Assembly (NCBI GenBank): GCA_963082975.1 | Contig: OY720344.1 | Coordinates: 83,564,053 to 83,628,052, forward strand | Origin: Labia minor | Taxonomy: Eukaryota > Arthropoda > Insecta > Dermaptera > Spongiphoridae | Length of the DNA stretch: 64,000 nucleotides | Direction of reading: 5' to 3' | In this document: positions 1 through 11,209 of the stretch, piece by piece | Layout of the letters: each line of letters begins with the position of its first letter | Position numbering within the stretch: the stretch's first letter is position 1 | Translations under genes and position numbers: made by a program | The notes under the pieces: model-generated | Database searches by the model: none | The model's input: only the letters and a program-made list of their open reading frames with translations | Told to the model about the DNA's origin: nothing

Positions 1-1494
1 TATGAGTGATTAATAGATATTTTGAAATCACACTAGATTTGTTTTATTTGATTCTATTATTTATTTATTGTCCAAATCATTCACACGTGTACTCCAGATA
101 TTTTCAAATTATACTTATCTATTGTTTAAAAAGCGGACTGAAAAATTATTATCCTGAATTTATTAAAAATTAAAGGAACTATTTTAAAATATTTTGCCAT
201 AGTTTAAAATATGTACTCGGACCTTCGTTAACAACTTTTTACTTAATTTTTTTCTGTTTCTTACCAAGATCCTTCAGAGGAATTTAAACTTTCCTTAATA
301 AAATATATAGATTAAAGATTGCTTTCTCTTACTTTATATAAATTCTATAGCAATTATTATAACAATTTATAAATGTTTCTTTTCTTCAATTTATTATTAG
401 TTTAGTAGTTTTCACTTTTTTCACAAAGCTTTATTTGAATATCATGTAATGTTTCACACTTTCATCCCTTTACTATTTTCTTTTTTTCGTTGGTTGAATT
501 TTCAAGTTTATTTACATTGGGCGCAGTCCAAAATTGGTAAAAAGGCAAGAAACGATTTTTTTTTGTCAAAACACATGGGTATATAAAAAAATAACTTTTT
601 ATCACTTTGTACCATTGTGAAATAGAAAAATTAGTATTTTTTAACTTGCAATATTTTAAGAATATATCTATCTATTTAAAAAAAAATTTCAATATTTTTA
701 AAGAGATTTTTTTATTGATACACCACATATTTCTATAATCTATTTTATTTAGTAAAATAATTGTACGTTTCAACTACTGATTCTGCAGTCGTTATCAAGT
801 ACCGAATGTTTGATCCTATTCAAGGAGACTGCTTATTTTACTAAATAAAATAGATTATACAAATATGTGGTGTATCAATAAAAATCTCTTTAATAATCAT
901 AAAAAACCACAAAAGTTTTAATAAATATATTTCAATATTATATATAATATTATATATTGTTTTAATTCTACAAATGGATTAAAATTTTTAGAAAAATTAA
1001 TTTAATTTCTTTATTAATGTATATCATTATAAAAGAAAATTTTGGAATTTAATGATCCATGTTCATTGTAGAAAATGGTCTAGTATAATAAAAACAAATC
1101 GATCCTTTAAATATTATTTTATAATAAATTTTAATTTTGTTTTCCCTACCATCTTTTCTTAAAAGAAGATTGGGCTCTTAGGTTTGGGTTCCTTAAATTA
1201 AAATTATTATAAAAATTAAAACAAATTATAAATAAATATATTTTATTACTTCTTTAAACTTTTTAATAAATAAGTTTTTTCATAATCATTTTACAGTTTA
1301 CTTATCTTACAAAAGTAAATTGGACTTTTTTTAATTTAAATTCAATTACAAAAATGAAAAATTATTTTTTTTTTTAAATTATAAATTATTTTTTAAAAAT
1401 TCGAAAAACATTTAATTTAAAAAAATTTAATATATAGGCACTTTTATTTTTAAATAAATTATTGTACATAGTTTTTTTTTATTTTGTATTTCAG
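1..1494. other. AT-rich non-coding DNA left of the first exon
   Basis: I see no coding exon here apart from the 3' splice site at its right edge. It contains long A and T runs and one palindromic element (700-891, listed separately). A short stretch near 525-595 (GGGCGCAGTCCAAAATTGG... ACACATGGGTATAT) resembles one at about 8262-8310, so it is probably an old dispersed repeat. It may be the intron preceding the exon that starts at 1495. Confidence 0.6.
700..891. repeat. Foldback (palindromic) element
   Basis: Two arms of about 60 bp (700-760 and 833-891) are near-perfect reverse complements, one reading ACACCACATATTTCTATAAT and the other its complement. They surround a spacer of about 72 bp that contains CTGCAGTCGTTATCAAGTA. 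A diverged relative of the spacer lies at 31132-31208 (CTGCAGTCGTTTTCAAGTA), so this is a dispersed family rather than a local accident. It has no coding capacity. The superfamily is unknown. Confidence 0.75.
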
Positions 1495-1669
1495 ACAATC
1501 AGCAAACAATATAAAAGAAAAAGACTATCCAGCTTTTGATTACATGAAGGCAGTAAAACGTAATCAAGATCTTCTTCAATATATTGAATTTGTGAGTGCT
1601 AAATTGCGGTCCAGGGCATTATTTTCTCCAGCAGAGGAGTCTATTTTAAAAGTAAAATTAAATAAATAA
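1495..1669 (+). CDS. Last coding exon of an unrecognised protein (partial)
   Basis: A strong 3' splice site (polypyrimidine tract and TTTCAG ending at 1494) opens a reading frame of about 57 codons that ends at TAA 1667-1669. The peptide is polar and probably helical, including the stretches DYPAFDYMKAVKRNQDLLQY and LRSRALFSPAEESILKVK. I do not recognise the family. The exon needs one nucleotide plus preceding codons from an upstream exon, which would lie left of the window or in the AT-rich DNA at its start. Its stop is only 8 bp from the ATG of the LRRC51-like ORF, so both may lie on one transcript. Either this is the end of an upstream gene whose mRNA also carries LRRC51 (a dicistronic message), or it is an unproductive leader exon. 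Confidence 0.5.
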
Positions 1670-1677
1670 ATATAAAA

Positions 1678-2181
1678 ATGGCAGGTTCTGGTTCAGCAAG
1701 TCCACCACTGGATTATTCATTCTTAAATATACGTTTCATGGAAGATTTACTCAGTCAACGACCAAGAAGAGGTCTTAAAAGATATAGGCGCACTGAATCA
1801 GGACGATATGCTTGTCAAGCTTGGCGATTAAATAACAATTTGTTGATAACTTTAGAAGGTATCCAGCCAATAGCCTATGCATTAGTTGAAAGACCTGAAG
1901 CAATAACATGGCTTGATCTTTCATTTAATAAACTTGAAATTATCATTCCGGAAATTCTTGCGTTTACTGGTCTAAAAATTCTCTATCTTCATGGAAATAA
2001 ACTATCAGATTTGAAAAATGTTTTAAGAATACTAAAAAGATTTGAAAATCTTTATAATTTAACTTTGCATGGAAATCCTTTTGAATTGGTAGCTGAATAT
2101 CGACAACAAGTTTTAAAAAGTTTAATCAAACTTCGATCTCTTGATTTTACTAATATAACTACTTCAGATCGAAGAAAATAA
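1678..2181 (+). CDS. LRRC51: Leucine-rich repeat protein, LRRC51 (LRTOMT1)-like
   Basis: This 167-aa ORF has the LRRC51 layout. An N-terminal PPLDYSF motif (about residues 10-16) and a basic RPRRGLKRYRRTESGR region are followed by leucine-rich repeats: WLDLSFNKLE (about 80-90), LKILYLHGNKLSDL (about 100-113) and LYNLTLHGNPF (about 129-139). The family end motif LRSLDFTNITTSDR follows. Vertebrate LRRC51 is slightly longer because it has a tail after the DR motif; here the protein stops two codons later at DRRK. LRRC51 has no firmly assigned biochemical activity, and LRR domains normally mediate protein binding. The whole ORF is in one exon; the ATG at 1678 precedes a conserved start-proximal region. 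It converges on the hydrolase gene with a 23-bp gap. Confidence 0.88.
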   Translation: MAGSGSASPPLDYSFLNIRFMEDLLSQRPRRGLKRYRRTESGRYACQAWRLNNNLLITLEGIQPIAYALVERPEAITWLDLSFNKLEIIIPEILAFTGLKILYLHGNKLSDLKNVLRILKRFENLYNLTLHGNPFELVAEYRQQVLKSLIKLRSLDFTNITTSDRRK

Positions 2182-2204
2182 ATAAGTATATTATCCCTAA
2201 TAAG

Positions 2205-5200
2205 TTAACTATAATTTACTAAAGTATTTAAAAAATCATTTATAACAATTGAAACGTTTTGAGGATTATTCATATGTAAATGATGTGTTCCTGGTATTTC
2301 TTTAAAATCTAGACGTTTAGATTGAACTTTAATTTTAGACAAAACATCAAGATAAAATTGTCCATTCATAGAACTTCCTGGGCGGCCTTTAATATTTAAA
2401 ACTTGACATGTTATACGGGAAGCATATTCTAAAACAAGTTGGTGTGAAAAGGTTCCAAAAATAATTCCACATTTAAGGCGTACATCTCGACTAAAGTTGT
2501 AACAACCATTTTTTGAAGGTGCCATTCCTAAAAATAACAATTAAAATAATTATAAAAAAATATAAATAAAATATTATAAATATTATTATTAAATTATTTA
2601 TTAAAAAATATATGTTTAATTTTATTTTATTAAATATCTATAAATTTTAATTTTATGAGTAATTAGAGAAGAAAAGTTTGAACTTTTAGAGTAAGTTTCT
2701 TAAATAGTAATTAAATTTCAATTAATTTATATACTTTATTTTACAAAGACCAATAATAAAAAATTGTTTTTTTTTCATATTAATATAACATAAAAATTGT
2801 GAAATAATTATAATCTGTCAATCTATGAGCATGACATTGGAAATGTAATAATTCTGATTAAAGTCAAATATTATAGTATCTAAATAGTATTATAGTAGCT
2901 TTTAAATTTTCATTTACTAATAAATTTACTTTAAGTTATAGTGAGCAAAGTCCAAGTATAAAAAAATTGAAAGAAAACATGACTTGACAACAATTAGTAT
3001 TCAAAGGTTTAATCAATTAGTATCTCATTTTCTGAAGGTTTGAAATTGATTGATAATATGTTTATATATAATATTCAACAGCATTTGTAAAGTTTCACTA
3101 ATCATTTTTTAAGAAGAATTTCAACTCAAGATGTTAAAATAATAATAAGTTTAAAATCAAAGTATAAGTACCCCTTCTCATCATAACTTCCGCTGAATCT
3201 TTTGTGAGTGAACCTCTATGTGCATCATGAACGATATTGATCATTTCCGCCTTTTCATAATTCGGTATTTGCTCTTTTTTTATTTCTTCATACTTCAGAA
3301 ATCGATCGATAATAGCTCCAGTTTCATTGACTATATCTTTAACATTACGACAAGGTGGGGCGGCAATATCGATGGTGATTATTGCTTGGGTTTCTTCTGG
3401 ATAGGAGGCAGCATAAAGAAAAGCGATAGCGCCTCCCATAGAATGTCCTAATAATATAATATTGTCCCAATTAAAATGCTTTACAATTCTTCTTACTAGA
3501 ATTAATCCATCTTGAAATACATAGTAAAAAATGCCTTTTGGAAAATGGGATGAAAAACCATGACTAAAAAAATTATAAAAAAAATATTAGATTTATATTA
3601 AAATATTTTAAATTTTGCTCTTTCAAGAGAATAGAAAACTCCGTCTTATGGTTGAACTGGGTGATTTTGGTGTTATTGAAATATAACAAAATAATCAAAC
3701 AATTTTTATTATTGATAATAAAGATATAATAAAGAATAAATGATTTATATGTATATTATGTATATGTCTATCGCATTGTAATAATATATATATGTTAAAT
3801 AAATTTTATGAGCAGAGATTAAAATTATAAGTTAGTGTTTCAAATATCAACTTATATAATATCTCATAAAATTGTTTTTAGTTATAGAAAATAGTTTTGT
3901 GTAATAATTAACATTTAAGAAAATATGTTTTTCATATATTTTTAAACCGTTTAGTAAAATAATTGATAAACTAACTGAAAAGAAATAAATTTTTCCATTT
4001 TCATTCCAAAATATGGTAAGTATTTATTTTATCATTAAATATATTTTGTTTGATTTGATCTCAATATTAAAACGTAGCATGTTTTAATTTTAATAGAATT
4101 CTGTAATCTAAATAACATACTAACCCAGGTAAATCAATGCACAGATAAGAGAAGTCTGAAGATAAAAGTGGAATTAAATTATCAAAAGTACCGCAATTAT
4201 CTTGCCATCCATGAAGTGCAATTATGGGTTGTTTGTCTCTTGGACCCCACCATTTTCCTGAAAAATAAAGATCACGGTCATATTATTTGAAAATTTTTAT
4301 GGTAATTGTCCAGATAAGTTGTCATGTCATAGATATGGATGAAACTTTGCTAATGGATTCCTTTTCAAATTCCAAAGAAACTTTCCTTATGCAATATTTC
4401 TCCGTCTCTTCTAGTTTACGAGATAAATAAATATTTTTCAAGTTTGGCAGATTAGCTGGTTATGAACGTCGAAATGTTCAGCCATTAAGTAATGTTTTAT
4501 TGACTAATTCACTAATTTTCGGTTCGGTTTGGATATAGGGAAATTATTTAATAAATTAATTTTTTAAATTTTTTTATATCCGAACTGAATAAGCGGGAGT
4601 GTCCTCCCCTAGACTTTCCCGCATATAAATAGGTATAAAGAGTTGTGAATGAATATTTAGAATGTAATAAAGCACTACTTCCGGTTAACTGATATTTTAA
4701 ATGTAAAAAAAAACAGATATGGATATAATATAAATATTTTTAATTTTATTTTATTTATAATATATAAGGGCTGGCTGTGACGTCATGAAGTGCTGGGTGA
4801 CGCCATATAATTTTAAATTAAGAAAAAACTAATGAAGATGATTTTTCTCGAGGATAAAACCAATACAAAGTGCATAACACGTGGAGATATGTCCTCACGT
4901 GAAATTTGATATGAAAATAACCCTTCACTTCCTCTCTTCGATCGGCAATACTAGCACTTCCGGTTTCCGGATTTACACCAAAAGTTGATCAATTCATCCT
5001 ACTGATGCATTAAGTAAATATACCAAATTTCATCAAAATCGGTTGAGCCATTCAAGCTGTACACATCTCTACGGACACACAGCGGACGGACGGACAGACA
5101 TCATGCTAAAAATACTTTTCTGTTAAGAAAATGCATGATTCGTGGAGATATGTACCTAAAAATATCCACATGTGAAATTTGGTGTGAAAACAATACCTCC

Positions 5201-5519
5201 CTTACTATCGTCGGTCGGTAAAAAGGAAACGCTACTTGTATAGGTAAAATGTCACTTCCGGTAGTCAGATCATGATGAAATTTGGTATCTGAATTTTTTT
5301 CATATTTTTAAATCTATATACAAAATATGAAGCAAATATCTCGAAGCAAACTGGTACTTTACTTGAAAGGTAAACGCAACCATTGTAGGTAAAGTACCAC
5401 TTCCGGTTAACCGATTTTGACGAAATTTTGATAGAAATCTACAAACTGTGAATAATATCGGTGTACCAAATTTCGAAGTCCTAGCTTGATTAGTTTTTGA
5501 GTAAATTTGCTTACAGACA

Positions 5520-5550
<31 letters not shown>

Positions 5551-6716
5551 CATACATACATACATACATACATACACACACACAGACATAATTCCAAAAA
5601 TGGTATTTTCCGACTCAGGGAGGTCTAAAATGTCAAGATCTATCAAAATCTCTAAGTTGAAATTTTTGACGATTCCAATACTTCCCTTATACGAAGTATG
5701 CGGGAAAGTAAAAAAAAACGAGAAAATTAGTGGAGCCCTCTGCTGGCCAAATGAATAAAACATGATAGCTAAATAGAATATCGATTTAGTTATATGAAAA
5801 TTTTAATAACTTTTATCTCTTAAACTAGAAGCGACCTGGAAAAATTTCGTAAGGAAAATTTCTTTGGAATTAAAGGAATCCACTCGCAAAGTTTTATATA
5901 AATCCATGACATGACAACTAATCTGGACAATTACAATAATTGTTAAGAATACGGGTCACCTCTCGGGTTTTGATGAAACTTCGCCAGTTGATTCCTTGAT
6001 TATAATTCTAAGAAACTTTTCCCTTAGACAATATAGGGGGGAACTTCTAGTTTTCGAAATAAAAAGGATTAAAGTTTGGGGTAATAGTAGATGGTTCTTG
6101 TCACCTTAGATTTTGTTCAAACTTCGCCAGTTGATTCCTTGATTAATTCTAAGAAACTTTTTCCTTATGCAATATAGGGGGGAACTTCTAGTTTTCGATA
6201 TAAAAAGGATCAAAGTTTGGATGTAAATTCATTGATATTCTATTGTGCTATCATGTTTTATCCATTTGAACAGCAGAGGGATCCACTAATTTTCTCGTTT
6301 TTTTTCAGTTCGGATTGTATATAAAAAAATTACAAAATTAATTAAATAATTTCCCTATATCCAAACCGAATCAAAAAAACCCGAAAATTAATGAATTAGT
6401 CAATAAAATATCACTTAATTGCTGCATATTTCAACGTTCATAATCTGTCAAACTTAAAAAATAATTATTTATCTCGAAAACTAGAAGTTTCCCCCCTAAA
6501 TTGCCTAAGGAAAAAGTTTCTTAGAATTAATAAAGGAATCAATTGGCGAAGTTTCATCAAAATCCGAGAGGTGACATGGGTTTCTTAACTATTACCCTAA
6601 CTTATTTTATTAATAAGTAAAATATAAATAACCTCTTAAAATTACAAATTGACATAATTCATACCAGTGATATTGCCCCATGGAACATTCATTTGAAATT
6701 CCTCAAATTGTGACAT
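2205..6716 (-). CDS. SERHL: Serine hydrolase-like alpha/beta hydrolase (SERHL / kraken family), four exons
   Basis: Coding exons on the minus strand are 6665-6716, 4125-4257, 3172-3563 and 2205-2527. All junctions are GT/AG with matching phases (1, 2, 1), giving 900 nt and 299 aa, close to the roughly 310 aa of human SERHL2. Visible motifs are PWGNIT near the N terminus, the oxyanion-loop region LHGWQDN (about 32-38), DLPGHGFSSH (about 59-68), the nucleophile elbow GHSMGG with Ser103, and a C-terminal EIPGTHHLHM with the probable catalytic His274. The acid residue cannot be fixed by eye. Family members are hydrolases of uncertain substrate; kraken is the fly relative. The ATG at 6716-6714 starts the first conserved block. 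Intron 1 (about 2.4 kb) is filled by repeats while the other introns are about 0.55-0.65 kb. The coding frame is intact. Confidence 0.9.
4299..6601. repeat. Large foldback/nested repeat in hydrolase intron 1
   Basis: The outer arms, about 4300-4580 and 6305-6600, are inverted copies: both carry TAATGAATTAGTCAATAAA-type and GGATATAGGGAAATTATTTA-type sequence in opposite sense. A further inverted copy of the outermost 60 bp lies at 5880-5945, and partial direct copies at about 5970-6070 and 6115-6200. The centre (about 4605-5715) is a separate unit bounded by inverted TTTCCCGCATA / TATGCGGGAAA (4615-4625, 5697-5707). Related sequence occurs at 7521-8177 and 12931-14042. No transposase is visible, so it is non-autonomous. 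Confidence 0.75.
5518..5582. repeat. CATA / CACA microsatellite
   Basis: About 14 tandem CATA units run into CACACA inside the intron-1 repeat. The open frames across it on both strands are consequences of the tetranucleotide (its length of 4 keeps all frames open) and are not genes. Confidence 0.9.
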
Positions 6717-7520
6717 TGAAAAATGATAACTGGCAATTGATTTATATCGCAATAAATACTTCTCACTCAACTAGCAAAAATAATCTATCGAGTGTGATAA
6801 TAATTTTTTATTATTTATATGATTTAATATTGAGGAAATAAACGTCATCCGGATCAATAAAACAATTGAGCAATGCAAATAAGATTGCGAAATATCTAGG
6901 ATAAATTTAGTTGAATTAAATTTTTTTTTATTAGAAATTATTTTTGAACTTAATCATAAAAAAAATTAATTAATAAAAGAAGAATATGTTGGAAAATTGG
7001 TGGGAATTTCAAAAGCAAGAAGACATTTAAAATAGATATATTTTTATCAATCTATAATTTTATTTTTGCAAATAAGGTTTTCTATTGAACAACCAACTAC
7101 TGTTGATAAGCAAACTCATTTTATTGTTAGAAGGACTCTAATCTCATATCTAATTGTAAGATATTTATTCTTTCATAATACAAAATAAATATTTTATATA
7201 AAGGATAAGAAAAAAATTTTAAAATTAAAAAAAAACGTCTGAAAAGATTAAATTGGAAAAGCAAAAAAAAAAAAAAAAAAAAAAAATGAATGTGAATTTT
7301 TACCTTTATATAAGTATATATTGAATAAATAGATAATATTGAAAGCCGGTAACCCGAGTCCTTACTCGCCAACTTCCAGCGTTTATATAAATTTCCATTC
7401 ATCTGGTATCTCTCGATCAATTTTGAAAATTTTTGTACGTGCTTAAACTACATTATATACACTTCCACTTTTTTCCACTCACTTATTGTTTTTTTGTTGG
7501 AACACATTTTCTTTAAAAGA
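6717..7520. other. Upstream region of the hydrolase gene
   Basis: AT-rich non-coding DNA 5' of the SERHL-type gene. It holds a run of more than 20 A at about 7263-7286. I see no exon. It presumably contains the promoter and 5' UTR, but no core element stands out. Confidence 0.5.
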
Positions 7521-8177
7521 TGATTCGTGGAGATATGTAAAAATCTCTACATGTGAAATTTGGTGTGAAAAAAATCCTTCCCTTCCTATCGTCGGTCGGT
7601 AAAACCTACTATTATAGATTAAAATTAGTACAAAAAAATTAAGTATTAAAAGAAAGAAAATTGAGACACCTGAATTTCTTTCAATTTTTTAAACCATTTT
7701 ACTTTATAATTTAAATTAATTAGTTTGTTTATTTTTATTGTTGTTAAAACATAATAATAATAACCTAATTACCTATTTATATGCGGGAAAGTCTAGGGGA
7801 GGACACTTCCGATTTTTATATTTTAAAATAGCTGATAACCTATTCTATTATACGTACACTGCACCAGTAATTGACCATTTGAAAGATTTTTTTATCAAAA
7901 TAAGCTTTTTAATTTCAAATTAAGCACGAAATATCGATAAATATCAAAAAGAGCCTCTTCTGGATTGCTTAACAATGAAACAGAGAAATTAAAAAGCTTA
8001 TTTTGAAAAAAAATCTATCAAATGGTCAATTACTGGTACAGTGGTCATCTATTGGTATATTATATATTATATTTACATAATTAATGTTAAATATTCCAAT
8101 GATTCGATTAATAATCCCAATGAAATAAACAATTATAATTTGAGTTTAATAAAACTTAATTAACAATTAAATAAATA
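7521..8177. repeat. Duplicated repeat block, copy A
   Basis: This block matches 12931-14042 almost throughout, starting at TGATTCGTGGAGATATG and ending at AACAATTAAATAAATA. It includes the internal TATGCGGGAAAGTCTAGGGG segment. It is made of several repeat modules (the end of the ACCGACCGAC family followed by unrelated sequence) in the same order as copy B, which argues that one composite was copied. It has no gene. It is uninterrupted, whereas copy B has an insertion of about 460 bp. Confidence 0.85.
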
Positions 8178-8694
8178 TTCGAAAGTTTAATTAATTCCCG
8201 CCAGAGCGCTGGCTTAGGAAAATTTAATTACCGGCTCGAGGCATTAAAATTTTTTTAGGGCGCATTCGAAAATTGGTGGAAGGGGAAAATGATTTTTTTT
8301 TATATACCCATGACAAAAAATGTCAAAGCTTTATTAAATTATATATTTCTGAAAAGTAGCTATAATAATAATAACAATAATAGTAAATAAAAACAAATAA
8401 TATTTAAATTGTATATTAAGAATTTCATACAAAAGGACATTTTAATGCATCTCTTTATGAACCACCTATTTATATATTCCGCGAAGGTATTTTTTTTGTA
8501 ACAATATATATATATATATAGGGTTATTCTAAATGATTAATGATGGACCCATTTTTAAAAATTCGTATTTATTAAAGTACAAATGCTACATGAATAATTT
8601 TTATACCAATGAAAAGAGTAAGTTTCAAAATTTTTTTTAATGTATTACAAGTGTTCAATGTGGCCTCCAGCTGCTGCACGGCAAACATCTACGC

Positions 8695-8956
8695 CAGCGG
8701 TCGGGGAACTTTTTTAATCATTACCCCAAAATATTTTTGTGTAAGTTGATATTACTCCATGGTGAAGAGCACAAAAAAAAAACAAAATCGCCTCTTTAGC
8801 AACTTTCCTATTATAGCCCCGATGATAATTTTGAAAAGAAAACAATAACTAAAAATTTAATTTGTAAAAATACTAACAGGTTTATAAAATAGCAAATTAA
8901 AATATATACTTTTTACCCCATTTGGGGTAATTTACCCAGGGTACCCCCGACCGCTG
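8695..8956. mobile_element. hAT-type MITE nested in a TIR transposon
   Basis: The termini are perfect 12-bp inverted repeats, CAGCGGTCGGGG at the left and CCCCGACCGCTG at the right. The element is flanked by an exact 8-bp duplication ATCTACGC at 8687-8694 and 8957-8964. CAGNGG-type termini with 8-bp target duplications are diagnostic of hAT elements. At 262 bp it cannot encode a transposase. Confidence 0.92.
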
Positions 8957-8997
8957 ATCTACGCGGAAACCAAACTCACGACCCACATACGAGCATA

Positions 8998-9585
8998 GGG
9001 ATTAAACGATACGAGTAAATACAAGTACTTATTCGATACTTTTCTTTCGATACCATGTACTTTTGGAATCAATTCTTTGGAATCGAATACCAAGTAGGTA
9101 TCGTTCAAAAATACTTGAATCGATACTCTATACTCGTCCGCGATAATTAGTTTGAAGGAAGAATTTTTATATTTTATTCTAAAATTTATATATACTCAAT
9201 AAATAAAATATGTTGATATTCTTTTCATTGAATACCATTCAAAATGGATTTTTTTAAATTTAAATTTATAAAATACTTTGTAAGAGAAACCATCTTCAAA
9301 AAAGATCCGCCTGGTTCAGAAAAGAGACAAACGTCTTTAATAGTAGCCCACTGATTTGTCGGCAGGCGGTGAAATATTCTTTAATATAATATTAAACACT
9401 ATGAAAAAAACTTACGCCAACCGTGAATCCACGTGGAGTCGAAATAAAATAAAATAAGTACAAATTGATTGGCTAGATTTGGGAAAATAGAATACAAGTA
9501 CTTTTTGCTGTTGAAATTCCAAGAAAAAATCGACCGATACGAGTAAGTATCGATACGTTTCAATAGTTCAAAGTTGTTACCCCAT
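8998..9585. mobile_element. Second nested insertion inside the TIR transposon
   Basis: Sequence related to the outer transposon resumes on both sides (about 8965-8997 and 9586 onward), so about 590 bp in between is an insert. Its ends carry partly inverted GATACGAGTA motifs (TAGGGATTAAACGATACGAG at the left; GATACGAGTAAGTATCGATA near the right). The junctions are not clean enough for me to call a target-site duplication or a superfamily. It contains no coding sequence that I can see. Confidence 0.5.
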
Positions 9586-9816
9586 ATGCGAACATTGTCT
9601 CTGTTGACTTTTCCACTGAGTTGGAAAGTTGCTTAATAGCTAAATATGATACGCTGTACAAATGTGTCATCCTCCATCATCTTCTCTTTGTCATTAGGGT
9701 TGAGAGCCTGCACGAGTTGTAAACGGTAGGGCTTGTACAGCAAACGCTGTCTCAGAACTTCCATACAGTTGGTTGGGGTATTCCAAGTTCCAATGGGTCC
9801 ATCATTTAGAATAACC

Positions 9817-9860
<44 letters not shown>

Positions 9861-9964
9861 TATATGATTATATTCTATATCATAATATCTATATAAAATT
9901 GTTAAATTTTAAAGTATAAAAAAGAAAAATGGAAAATTGTAGGTTTACCAATTAAAAATTAATT

Positions 9965-10300
9965 ATCTAAGAATGTGTGAATTCTGTTTAAATTAGCTGG
10001 AGTGTCTCCACTCGACTATCTCGCAAATTTGAATTGAATTAAATATCATATATTAATTTAAATTAAATTAAATTAATTAAATTATAAATTAAAATTAATA
10101 AATAATATTTATTAAACCAGTGCATGTTTGGCTCTTTGTTGATGGCACCACGTGTTGGCGCGTGAGATTTGCAGTGTTAAAAAATTAATTCTGGTACTTT
10201 CAGCGATTCAATCAAGCTGAAATTCTATATATATAGGTTTTATACAATTATTAATCATGTGAAAAATTATCAAACATATATCTTTATTTTTACGGTCACT
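9965..10300. repeat. Dispersed repeat family X, copy 1
   Basis: A family recognised by CTGGAGTGTCTCCACTCGAC, then TCTCGCAAATTTGAATT, then an AT-rich stretch, then GTGTTGGCGCGTGAGATTTG and CTGAAATTCTATATATA. Other copies are at about 35330-35530 and 35640-35840 (inverted relative to each other in part), 46698-47105, 60720-60866 and 61430-61530. No ORF. The superfamily is unknown. Confidence 0.75.
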
Positions 10301-10795
10301 TTAGAGGAAAAAAAATCAAAACGTTGTAGGTAATGACCCTCTTCCGGATGAGCTACATTTCTCAAAAGTTGATAGAAAACTATGAATTTTGAATAATGTC
10401 CATGTACCAAATTTCATCATTCTAGCTCAAACCGTTTTTGCGCAATCTTGTCTACATACATACACACACACATACACACACACACAGACATTTTTCTCAA
10501 CCTTTGTGAAAATGATTCAGGAACCTTCAAAACGTATAAAAACATCAAAATCTCAACATCGAAAATTTTGGTGATCGCAATCTATCTCTTACGAGATAGT
10601 AAAAAGTTTAAGTTTAAAAATTAACTAATAAAGTTAGAAGTAGAATTTAAAATATAAATTAATTTAAATGGGTCAACATGTGGAGTGAGGGATGTTTAGA
10701 ATAGTATCATTTAAAATTAAAATTATTTGTATATGTAGTTAAAATTTTGTTGGAAAATAAATTTTTACTGAAATATAACAATTCAAATAAAGAGG

Positions 10796-11183
10796 CAGTG
10801 ACGGATTAAGTTGATTGGGGGCCCCGGGCGGTAAAATTGAAATGGGCCCTGTGTTATTTACAATTATAATTGAAAGACAAATTTTGTTTATATTATAATG
10901 TAGGCTGTTTTATACTTACATATATAGTACTTATGTAAAAAATACATAATTTTTACTCTGGACGCCGAGACCCAAAATTGAATATTTTTTCTTAAGTTAG
11001 TCGGGGTTCAATAAAGATCTGTATCAAGAATAGCTTGTTTTATTTAAACTCCGATTATCCATAAACTCAACAGTTTTTTTAAATTTTTTTTAAGGAAATA
11101 TTTTTATTTAGGTTTCGGTGGGCCCCTCGGGTTGGTAGGGCCCGGGCGACCGCCCGATCCGCCCGGCGTTTAATCCGCCTCTG
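10796..11183. mobile_element. hAT-type MITE with GC-rich subterminal sequence
   Basis: The element begins CAGTGACGGATTAA and ends with the complement of CAGAGGCGGATTAA. It is flanked by the exact 8-bp duplication TAAAGAGG at 10788-10795 and 11184-11191. Subterminal GGGGCCC-rich stretches are unusual in this AT-rich DNA. It is 388 bp with no ORF, so it is non-autonomous. Confidence 0.93.
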
Positions 11184-11209
11184 TAAAGAGGGTTATAATT
11201 AATTATAAA

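Larger units (their letters stand above)
8521..9818. mobile_element. TIR DNA transposon, decayed and hit by two nested insertions
   Basis: The ends are long inverted repeats: GGGTTATTCTAAATGAT at 8521 and its complement ending with AGAATAACCC at 9818, both inside TA-rich DNA as expected of IS630/Tc1/mariner-type insertion. A small piece of coding sequence remains on the minus strand near 8650-8695, reading GVDVCRAAAGGHIEHL. That resembles the C-terminal end of a DDE-type transposase. The rest is broken, and the element is interrupted at 8695-8956 and again at about 8998-9585. Confidence 0.78.

Noticed and set aside
5300..5763. Several open frames of about 80-120 codons on both strands
   Set aside because: They run through a CATA microsatellite, which stays open in every frame, and through a dispersed repeat that also occurs at 13100-13560. 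No domain is recognisable.
7738..7923. 61-codon plus-strand frame
   Set aside because: Inside the duplicated repeat block; the corresponding frame in copy B is altered, so it is not conserved as protein.
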